Origin: Gongronella butleri
Lineage: Eukaryota; Mucoromycota; Mucoromycetes; Mucorales; Cunninghamellaceae
Assembly: GCA_025201375.1 (NCBI GenBank)
Contig: JAIWZP010000009.1
Location: 648,290-712,289, forward strand
Length of the DNA: 64,000 nucleotides
Direction: 5' to 3'
Shown here: positions 12,212-22,844 of the stretch, piece after piece
Layout: each line of letters begins with the position of its first letter
How positions within the stretch are numbered: position 1 is the stretch's first letter
Notes under the pieces: model-generated
What the model saw: the letters and a program-made list of their open reading frames with translations, nothing else
Told to the model about the DNA's origin: nothing
Databases searched by the model: none
Translations under genes and position numbers: made by a program

Positions 12212-12904
12212 ATGTCTAGAAATTCGATCCTTGTTCCTGGCGTGTCCCGCTTCAGCCGCACTGCCATCTACCGCAAGAAGGGCCTCTTCAAGCGCGAGAA
12301 GTACTCGGTTGCTGCCCCCGCCAAGGAGGTTGCTGCCGACAAGACCGTTGAGGTCAAGGGTGCTAAGAACGGTGGCAAGCGCACTGTCCCCGCCGCCAAG
12401 GCCTCGCGCTTCTACCCCGCCGAGGATGTCCCCGTCCCCAAGATGTCCCGCAAGACCGTCAAGACCGCGCCCCTCCGTGGCTCGATCTCTGCCGGCTCCG
12501 TCGTCATCTTGTTGGCCGGTCGCCACCGCGGCAAGCGCGTCGTCGTCTTGAAGCAGTTGGACTCGGGCTTGTTGCTCGTCACCGGTCCTTTCCGCGTCAA
12601 TGGCGTCCCCATCCGCCGCGTCGACCAGGCCTATGTCATCGCCACCTCCACCAAGATCGAGATCCCCGAGGTCGATGCCAAGTTCAACGACGCTTACTTC
12701 AAGAAGTCCAAGGACACCAAGGAGAAGGAATTCTTGGCCAAGAAGGAGTCCAAGGTCGCCACCTCTGCGTCCAAGGTCGAGGATCAGAAGCAAGTTGACA
12801 AGGTCATCCTCGAGGCCATTGCCAAGACCCCCTTCCTCCGTCAGTACTTGGCCGCCAAGTTCTCCTTGTCCAAGGGCCAATTCCCCCACGACATGAAGTT
12901 CTAA
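12212..12904 (+). CDS. RPL6: 60S ribosomal protein L6 (eL6)
   Basis: Single exon of 230 codons beginning MSRNSILVPGVSRFSRTAIY. The eL6 signature is clear: RGSISAGSVVILLAGRHRGK then RVVVLKQLDSGLLLVTGPF and VNGVPIRRVDQAYVIATST. The C-terminus ends in KFSLSKGQFPHDMKF as in other fungal L6 proteins. It binds 25S rRNA in the large subunit. Codon choice is strongly biased to C-ending codons such as AAG, GTC and CGC, as expected for a highly expressed gene. A CT-rich leader ends in TTTGAATCTAG a few bases before the ATG. This looks like a splice acceptor, so a 5'UTR intron is likely. Upstream in-frame codons are therefore probably not translated. Confidence 0.95.
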   Translation: MSRNSILVPGVSRFSRTAIYRKKGLFKREKYSVAAPAKEVAADKTVEVKGAKNGGKRTVPAAKASRFYPAEDVPVPKMSRKTVKTAPLRGSISAGSVVILLAGRHRGKRVVVLKQLDSGLLLVTGPFRVNGVPIRRVDQAYVIATSTKIEIPEVDAKFNDAYFKKSKDTKEKEFLAKKESKVATSASKVEDQKQVDKVILEAIAKTPFLRQYLAAKFSLSKGQFPHDMKF

Positions 12905-13294
12905 ATGCCCCAAAACAGACGATCTTGCATTAAAAAAATAACAACTTGAACATCTTTCTTTTTTTTATTGCATGGCTACCCCCGTTCTTGTCTTTTTCAA
13001 CCCCTTTTTTCATACAATAAATGAATCTTCTAGCACGAAAACACGTCGAAAACGCGCAAAAAACAGATGCATGCACTGCGCGTCCGTGCAAGCATTGACA
13101 GGGGCCAATGGGCCGCAGTGAGAACGAGCTCGTTGAATTTTTCAAAGCTTGAGATTGATTGGTGCGCGATTTGAAACCAGGGGGATGACTGGTGTTTGAT
13201 GGGTTGTGCCTTTTCAAAAAGGCGGGCTTTTTCAAACCTTTGGTCCTTTTACTTCTTTTTTTCTTCTGTTACGTCACTTTTTTTTTTTTTTACG

Positions 13295-15015
<1,721 letters not shown>

Positions 15016-15640
15016 AAAAAAAAGTGGCCCAATTGCCCACCCACCCCCCTGTCCTTCCTTTTTTTTCACCCCTTGATTGTACTGCTTTTTTCACCCTCTC
15101 TAAAAGTGCAAACACGAATAAAATGTGCGTGTTTACTGCCAATTCTGCTCAAAAAGGGCCAATTTGCACGAAAAAGACGTGACAAAAGAAGCATGGCACG
15201 GGCCGTCGCGATGCTTTCACGCAGCACTTTTCGTCATGCGTGCAGCAAGGCGTAATTCAGCCCCATTGATCGATTTTGTCGTGTGATGCATGTGGCACAA
15301 GAAACCAAGCAACTTGCCCAAAAGCGCCTTGACGCGTCATTGAGGAGTGCCTCGGTCAAAAGACACAAGAGGACAAATTGAGGAATGGGCCGCGGCAATA
15401 AATCCGCTGAGCGCGCTAAGCAAAGATATGCTTGATTTGCTTGATTTGCGGTGCATGTCAAGGCATTAAAAAAAGAAAAAAGAACAATTGTAAAAAAGAA
15501 AAGAAAAAAAAAAAGGGAGAAAAAAAGGCCGTGAACACGGCAAACGTTGGCACCTTTTAATACGATAAAATAAAAAAAAAGGAGAAAAAATTGGGCTAAA
15601 CAAGGCGCAACAACAAGCACCAGAACAAAAACTGGGCTTT
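15016..15640. other. Convergent intergenic region
   Basis: This lies between the 3' ends of the proteinase A and ALA synthase genes. It contains several AATAAA-like signals (for example near 15117 and 15398) and A-rich runs. I see no gene in it. Confidence 0.5.
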
Positions 15641-17421
15641 TTAGATGGCGGCCGAAGTGCCGGCGGAGGTGCGGACGGCCTTGTCCTCGTCCATCTTGTC
15701 GAGGCCGAGTTGCTTGTCAGTCCACATGGGCTCGGGCGGGGCCACGTTGGCGCCGACACCGGCACGACCACCGACGGCGGCCCAATCGTCGACGCGCTTG
15801 AAATCATAGCGAGTCCAGATGGTCTCGAGGGCGTGGACAAGCTCGTCAGTCATTTGCTCATTGTGGCCGGGGGTGGGGGTGATGCGCAGACGTTCCTCGC
15901 CGACAGGGACGGTCGGGTAGTTGATGCTCTGGACATAGATGCCGTGTTCCGAGAGCAATTCGTCCGAGGCGTGCTTGGCGGCAGCGGCATCGCCAAGGAG
16001 GACGGGCACAATGTGCGAGGGATTGGGCACGACGGGAATGCCAAGATCGGCAAGGCGCGACTTGACGGAGCGCGTGTTGAGCTGCTGCATGACACGCTCG
16101 CCCGACGATTGCTTGAGGTATTTGACCGATTCAAGCGCGCCAGAGACCACGGCGGGAGGCAACGACGTGGTGAAGATGAATCCAGGCGCGTACGAGCGCA
16201 CCATGTCGACGAAATTGGCACTGCCGGCAATGTAGCCACCAACAACGCCGTACGCCTTGCCGAGCGTACCGGTGATGATGTCAATGTCATCGAGCACGCT
16301 GCCATTGCCCATCGTGGGCTGCTCGGCATTCAAGTCATAGTCCAGATGTTCGGCAACACCAGCACCACGGGGGCCGTACATACCAACTGCATGCACCTCG
16401 TCCAAAAACGTAATGGCACCATACTTTTTGGCAAGCGCCACAATCTCGCGAATAGGGCCAATCGAGCCGCACATCGAGTACACCGATTCAAAAGCAATGA
16501 TCTTGGGCACAGAAGGGTCCACCGACGCCAATTGCTGCTCAAGATGCGCCATGTCATTGTGGCGGAAAATTTTCTTTTGCGCATTCGAGTGACGGATGCC
16601 TTGAATCATCGAAGCATGGTTCAGCGAGTCCGAAAAGATCACGCACCCAGGCATCTTGCCAGCAACAGTCGCAAGCGTCGCGTCATTCGCAACATAGCAC
16701 GACGAGAACACAAGGGCGCCTTCTTTGTGGTGCAAATCAGCCAATTCAGATTCAAGACGCAAGTGGAGATCAGCATTGCCAGCGATGTTGCGCGTGCCAC
16801 CAGCACCAGCGCCATAGCGATCAAGCGTACGCCTGGAAAACGAAAAAAAAGAGTCAAAAACACTGGAAAAAAAATAGAAAAAGAAAAAAAAAGTGCTTAC
16901 TTCATGCTGTCCGTCAAAATGGGGTTGCGGCCCATGCCCAAATAGTCATTGGCACACCAGACGGTGACTTCATCCTCAGTGCGAGCAGTGTGCGCACGAG
17001 GGAACTTTTGCGCCAAGCGATTGATGTTGTTGAAATAGCGATAGCTCTTGTCCGAGTGCTTTTTCTCGAGCTCCGTCTGATAGAAAGCCTCATAATCAAA
17101 GTGCTTGGCCTTGGATTGGTGAGTCACAGGCGAGTCGGCTTTGACTAATGGAAAAAAAAAGGAAATTCGTCAATTTAAGTCACAAATTGGGTAAAAACTC
17201 GCATTACCTTCAGCTTGGACCACCTTGGAAGGCGTGCTAGCAACCTTGGCAGTCGACGACAGCGCGCGCGTCTGCTGGTGCATAGCCTGGCTCATCACAG
17301 GACACTGCTGAGCCTTGTTCAACAAGCCGTTGCCGCCGGACTTTAGGCTGCGCAAGCTAGACGACGAGGCAACGTGGATAAAAGGACAAGCCTTCTTTGC
17401 GTGCATCAAAGCAACTTCCAT
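15641..17421 (-). CDS. HEM1: 5-aminolevulinate synthase, mitochondrial
   Basis: Three exons (17208-17421, 16901-17144, 15641-16832) encode about 549 residues. The enzyme condenses glycine and succinyl-CoA, the first step of haem synthesis, in the mitochondrial matrix. The N-terminal presequence is basic and Ser-rich. It carries two Cys-Pro haem-regulatory motifs, ACPF (C12) and QCPVM (C40). The catalytic core shows [45 protein letters not shown] and [17 protein letters not shown]. The PLP lysine lies in [19 protein letters not shown] chose the ATG at 17421 because [14 protein letters not shown] resembles the family start; an in-frame ATG at 17439 would add six residues. Convergent with the proteinase A gene. 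Confidence 0.93.
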
Positions 17422-17771
17422 GATACGTGATATTAACAAAAAGGTGGAAGGAAGAGAGAAGGGGGAGAGGGAGGCAATACAAGAAAAAAAAAAAGGAAGA
17501 AAAAAGGGAGAGACAAAGAAAAAAGAAAAAGAAAAAAAAAAGCGACAAGGGGGGCCACTTGTTTTGACTTGTTTTGGGGATGTTCAATCGAAAAAAAAAA
17601 AAATTATTCATGGCCCGCTATGGCCAATTGGCGACTTTCAGCCTCGGACCATCCTTCAGCCGTCCAATGGCCGCTGCCGTTTGTCATCAACTTCCACTCA
17701 AAGCGGCAATCCGACTTTTTTTTTTTATTTGATTCGGGGGCAAAAAGGACACACGACATGTGTCACAACAA

Positions 17772-19435
17772 TCACAATTCGTCGCGCCATGTGGGAATCG
17801 CTGTGGACGCTGCCGAGGCGACGGATGAGGCCACCAGGCGCGCATCGTTGGCCATTTTCATGCCATTGGCGTCATTGATGGCATCCATGGCATTTTTGAT
17901 GCTGGTGGTCATGGCTTCGATGGAAGAGGTGATCGTCGTGATAGAATCGGATAGGGGCTTGGCGGCTTGACTAGGGAGAGCAGAGGCCAGGGTCGGCGTG
18001 GACGCGGAAGACGACGAGGACATGGCGGAAATCAAGGACGAGGGCGCCACCGAGGCTGAGACGGGTGCAGATGCAATGGATGAGGTGGCGCTGGCCACGG
18101 TCGTGGCCAGGGGCTCGCGTGCGTGTTGCAGGGTCGATGTCACGAGATGCTCGCTTGCCACGCCGGCCGCGCGTTTTGTGAGCGTGCTGGTGATCCTCGC
18201 GCCGGCATTGGACGACGCGGACGCTGCGCGAGCCGACCCCCTGGACGCCCAAGACACCAATGACACGCCAACATCATACGTGCGCTTCTTGATAATGTAC
18301 ACCACGACAAGGCAAAACATCAACAGGCCCAAACCAAGCACAATGCGATCTAGCCAGTCGGACGCCTCCAGCTGCGTGATCAGCCGCTTCGACATGCCGA
18401 GCAACGACCCTAGATTCTGATATTCATTGACCGTGGCAGACAATGTCTTGGAGGAATCGGCTTTTGTGGAGGAAAAAAAAAAAAAAAAGTTTAGCCTTCA
18501 CATGCCAATGAGATCACACATGAATGTAAAAAAAAGTGACACGATGCGCGGGCCGTTCACACAGTCCCATCTTTGTTCCTGGAAAACCAGCATCTTTTTT
18601 TTGGGTTGCACAATTGGGACATCATCTCTGGATTTTCCTGGGGAAAAAAAAACTTACCCAACGCGCCCATCGAGTATGAGCTCTTCTCCAATTCCTGCTG
18701 CATCAGTGTGCTTGTGCGTTGCAATGCCTCGGTGACGTTTGTCGTCGCCTTGAGTAGCGCATCGGCATTGCTATTGGAGTCGGAAAAACAAAAAAAGCTT
18801 TGTGTGAGCAAACACCGGCATGGATCTCCACAATTCGGAATCATTGCCCCATTTGTCCTGTTTGTTCACCTGCTCTTGTGTCGCTGCAAAAGCTCATATT
18901 GCTCGGTAAAGCTTTTGCCGTCCTTGCCTGCGCCAAAAAGATTGGCTCGTGCGGCCCGTTGTTTCTCTTGGATCCGCTGCCGAGACTTGATGACGGCCTG
19001 CCGTGATGCAGTCTGCAGCCTAATCATGGCAAATTTTCGGATCAGTCGCTTGGCCGATTGAGCGATTAAAAAAAAAAAAAAAAAGGACACGTGACGTGTA
19101 GAGCCTTACTGGTCGTGCTGTTCCTGATATTCTTCCAGACGCTGCAGTATATCTTTTTGCGTCGCCTGCTTGTCCTGCTCATCCGCCAACAGTCGTACGT
19201 CCTAGCCACACTTGAGAGTCAGATGACAAAGCTTCTTTCTTTTTGCAACAAGTTGCTTTTGTCCCCCTTTTTTTATCTTTTTTACTTCAATATCGTTGGC
19301 GAGCGAGCGGATCTGGTATCGAATGACTTGTGCGAGTTCCTCGTGTGTCTTGAGTGTATCTGCCGCCGTCAGGCGCTGCACATAGCGCTGACAATCCGCA
19401 GCCTGCTTGCTGAGCGACCGAAACTTGGCGTCCAT
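17772..19435 (-). CDS. SEC20: Sec20 SNARE (BNIP1-like) with C-terminal RDEL
   Basis: Five exons (19286-19435, 19110-19201, 18870-19019, 18658-18770, 17772-18460) encode about 397 residues. The Sec20 domain is recognisable: LLKATTNVTEALQRTSTLMQ, QELEKSSYSMGALGADSSKT, LSATVNEYQNLGSLL, then SKRLITQLEASDWLDRIVLG followed by a membrane anchor (LGLLMFCLVVVYIIKKR). Sec20 is a Golgi-to-ER Qb-SNARE that acts with Ufe1, Use1 and Sec22 and the Dsl1 tether. A Ser/Ala-rich lumenal tail of about 160 residues follows. It ends in RDEL, an ER-retrieval signal matching the HDEL end of yeast Sec20. The coiled N-terminal exons (MDAKFRSLSKQAADCQRYVQ onward) form the tether-binding part. Start chosen at 19435; an upstream coding exon cannot be excluded. 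Confidence 0.85.
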
Positions 19436-21504
19436 CCCTTTTGTACTAACAAGAATGCAGAAAATGGACAAAAAAATAGGAGTGCGGTCAAGCAAAAAGA
19501 GAGAATGAAATGCCAGCGCGCGTTTGCAATGCCGCCGCTTCCGCCCTCCCCGCCATGTTCTTTGAAAAGGCAGCCAATATGCTTTTTCCACGATTTTTTC
19601 GGTTTTTCATGCGCTATGTATTGCCACTGGCTCCTAACACACACTTGGACGTTCTTCATTTGCACATCTTTCCCGTGTTGGGCCGTGCAGCCTCTGATTA
19701 TGATAACTTGCTTTTATTCCAAAATCTGAAAAAAAAAATCAGAATTCACCACCAAAGGTGCATCGCAGCACCTCGAAACTTTGCAATACGGTATGGAGGT
19801 TTTGGCCACTTTGCACTTTCTTTTCAGAAAAAAAATAAAAAAACCAAATGCCAATCAGGTGATTCGGCGAGAAAAGTTGACATTTTGCAAAAAAAAAAAA
19901 AAAAACATTTCGCGGTACTGTAAAACATGCCTGGATCCCTGGATCACCGCCGAACTTTACTATCATACGTATCATATATTGTACTTGGATACTGCACGTA
20001 TGATACAGTATAAATTCATTGGTTCTGTTTTCATAAAAACTTTATAAAAAGCCAGAGGGCGATCAGTCTGTTCTCGAGACATGCACCATTTGGAGTACAG
20101 TACGAACTACTGTACGAATTTTCAAAAACTATCATACAGTATGATATTTAAATCTTATACAGTACAGTACAGTAAAACACTAAATGATACAAACAATGGT
20201 TGTATCGCCTCCAAAACTGTTTCATTAGGCCAGTTCGGTGCGTCTTTTCTCAACATGGCATTGAAAACCAGAGGTATTATGTTGAGCACTGCTTGAGCCG
20301 TGCGTTGTGCAGAACCGCGACCTGCCTGCCATTCCGTCTGCAAATAGCAAACTGTCGGAGTTACCTGTTTGGGATGCATTGATCACTCGGAGTTTGAAAA
20401 ATCACAAATTTGGCATTTTCTGAGTTTGAATGTGTGACCCCTGAATTTTTAAAAAGTGGTCGAAACGCTTTGGTGTTTTACCTAAGCTTTTTTGTTGCAA
20501 TTTTTGCGTTGAACGCGATGCAGCTGTTTTTGAGCGGGGTCGACCATGCAGATGGCGAGATGAATGCAAAATAGGTCAAATCTGAGATTTTTGGCATTTC
20601 GTGTCAAAAAAAAAAATTGGGCGGTTCCGTCTTGAGCACTGGGCCGTAGTTGACGAGGCCTCGCATTTTTCATTGGCGGGCAAGTAGGCTGTAAAAAATT
20701 TTCTGGAGGCACAGCAGGCCGGCAAAGTCTGAAAAACACGCTCTGTGGTTTTTACAGTATCTTAAAAGGTATGTAATATAAATGTGTACGTTTTCGTGCA
20801 CACGTGCAGTGCAGCGCGCTGCTTCAGGCATTGAAATGATAGCACGCATTTATATGATACTGTACGTATGTAGTGCGAGCCCACTGAGATTGAAATTGGG
20901 CGGATCAAGCACTTTACCAGCAGTTACAGTATCATAACCCCATGATATTTCTGTGCATCCAAATCGAATGAAAATCATGCTTTTGTTCATTTTCTCGACA
21001 TCTCGAGCAAGGACTGGCTGATTATTTTTTTTTTACGTAAAAACAATTGATACAGTATCATTTCATACGGTACAGGACGCACGCTTATTTTCACACTTTA
21101 GGCTTGCCATCTGCTGAGAGAGTCGCTCGGTTACATTAGCAAAACGTTGCAAAGCGCAAAAAAAAATTCATTACAGTACGTACCTACAGTGCAGTAACTG
21201 CCTCACACGAGAGGCGAGACGCAAGCAAATTCGTGCAACTCTGTAGATTGTCTCATCGCCCGGCACTACGATATGCAGGCGCTCGCGCAAGGATTCAAAA
21301 TATACGCATGATATATTGCATGACAGAAAATCACTCAATTTAATCAGGGGGTGAAGCGAGGGGCTGATGCATAACATCGATCGTCTATGATACATATAAA
21401 AATGGGAGAAAGGGAGGGGGGCGAAATGAAAAAAAAGGAAGGGAGGTAAGCCAGAAAAAAAAAAAAAAACAGGGCCACGGCCGGCCGTGGCTCAGACCTA
21501 AGAG
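19436..21504. repeat. Repeat-rich gene-free stretch with TACAGTA motifs
   Basis: No supported gene. From about 19960 to 21190 the sequence is dense in TACAGTA, ATCATACAGTATGATA and TGATACAGTATCAT-type palindromes. One copy of a dispersed repeat lies at about 20325-20870; its close relative is at about 61490-61975. The segment near 19800-19870 contains the block CAGAAAAAAAATAAAAAAACC, a family member also seen near 35655 and 35825. Confidence 0.5.
20325..20870. repeat. Dispersed repeat, copy A
   Basis: Shares long blocks with copy B (61490-61975): AATAGCAAACTGTCGGAGTT, CCTGTTTGGGATGCATTGAT, CACTCGGAGTT, TGTGTGACCCCTGAATTTTT, CTGGAGGCACAGCAGGCCGG and CAAAGTCTGAAAAACAC, in the same order and spacing. 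Confidence 0.8.
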
Positions 21505-22425
21505 TCATGGGCAGAAAGTGACAGTGTAGGCAGAATCACTGCAAGCAAAGACGCTTGTTTCGTCGTCAAATGGAAACGTGTAAACGTCCTGGCACACATT
21601 CTTGACGGCTTGGGCATAGTGGTTGGTGTTGCACTTTTCTGGCGAGCCAAACTGGCCGACACAGCAGAAATTGTCGCTGCCGTAGCGCGAACAAGCGCTG
21701 AGACACGTGGTTTCGATGGCGACAGGGCCATTGGACGCGGTCGCTGCAATCTTTTTTTGCGCGTGGATCAATTCATCAGGGCATGACGGCAATTGCCTGC
21801 ATTCGACAGGCTCGCAATGGCGCTGCTGGCGCGTGAGACCCTTCATGTTCGAGGTTTTGCCTAGGGCCGGCAATTGCGCGAGCGCTGCATGTAGCGCGTC
21901 GGCGGTCGTCGACACCTTTTGCGGCGGCTGTTGATGGCGGTTTGCGGGTGCGACGGCCATTGGCAAATTGAAGCCGTCAACAAACGAAATGTCGTAAAAA
22001 TCTTGGCCATAGTCGGCGGTCATGGTGAATTCCGCGAGACTCGCAGGATTGCCTGCATTGGCAAGGTGTTGGTTGGCGTCGTCGCCGCCACCACTGCCCT
22101 CATCCTTGGCATGGACGCGCGCGCGACGCGTAGCGCGTCGCGTGCTGCTACCTGCGCCCGCCGTGCTAGTACCATTGCCAGCGACTGCGCGGCCCCACAC
22201 GCGCCCTGCCCACTTCGCATCCACGGTAATAGTATGCGTCTGTCCTGGCGGCACGGCATGCATTTCGCTCGATGGCGATCCATTGGTCTGGTAACCCACG
22301 TCCAGCGCGTACGAGCAGTGATTCACAGCCAGAATGGTCTTGGACGATGCATCGTTCCCAAAGGCATCAGAACGACGACATAGGAAAAGGAGCCACAAGA
22401 GAGGATATGCTGGAAGAAGATACAT
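21505..22425 (-). CDS. Secreted thaumatin-like protein
   Basis: Intronless frame of 306 codons beginning MYLLPAYPLLWLLFLCRRSD, a signal peptide. The thaumatin pattern is present: TILAVNHCSYALDVGYQ, then PPGQTHTITVDAKWAGRVWG, then AEFTMTADYGQDFYDISFVD and GFNLPMAVAP. The C-terminal half is Cys-rich, with ETTCLSACSRYGSDNFCCVG, FGSPEKCNTNHY, VCQDVYTFPFDD and a final SDSAYTVTFCP. An Arg/Thr/Gly-rich insertion of about 45 residues (RRATRRARVHAKDEGSGGG) interrupts the N-terminal half after WGRAVAG. The family includes beta-glucan-binding and antifungal proteins. In fungi they are often secreted wall proteins; the role here is not known. The ATG at 22423-22425 is preferred over upstream in-frame ATGs because it starts the signal peptide. 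Confidence 0.8.
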   Translation of the reverse strand: MYLLPAYPLLWLLFLCRRSDAFGNDASSKTILAVNHCSYALDVGYQTNGSPSSEMHAVPPGQTHTITVDAKWAGRVWGRAVAGNGTSTAGAGSSTRRATRRARVHAKDEGSGGGDDANQHLANAGNPASLAEFTMTADYGQDFYDISFVDGFNLPMAVAPANRHQQPPQKVSTTADALHAALAQLPALGKTSNMKGLTRQQRHCEPVECRQLPSCPDELIHAQKKIAATASNGPVAIETTCLSACSRYGSDNFCCVGQFGSPEKCNTNHYAQAVKNVCQDVYTFPFDDETSVFACSDSAYTVTFCP

Positions 22426-22844
22426 TTCAAAAAAAAATAACAGAAAGAAAAAGAAATTGAACAAAAAAAGAAAGAAAGAAGGAGAGAAAAGAGAGCACAA
22501 AAAAAGACAAATCCTGGGCGCCATTGGCGATTTGATCGTATCATACGTTCCTGGCGGCATCGATTGTGGCTCGAGCGTCAAGGGCGCAGATCAAAATGCA
22601 CGGGCACTCCTTTTTTTCTTCCTTTTTTCTTGCTTCACAACGCGTCGTCGCATTGTGCATTCCTCATGACGTCGTTGATCCCACTCCTGTCTTTTATGCT
22701 CACCACGCTCCCCCCTCTCCCCTCCGTGCCGTGATATTACAGAAGACCCCTTTATTTCCCCTCGTTTCTGCTCAGCTTGCTCCTTATGCTGCCCATGGGT
22801 GAAGAATGAAGAAAAAATGCCATAATTTTACTTTTTAAATTGAT

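Noticed and set aside
12203..12913. Long minus-strand frame opposite RPL6
   Set aside because: It is the mirror of a strongly codon-biased ribosomal protein gene; the product is repetitive Leu/Gly/Asp with no family.
15710..16945. 411-codon plus-strand frame opposite ALA synthase
   Set aside because: The minus strand encodes a textbook ALA synthase; the antisense product has no motif and crosses its intron.
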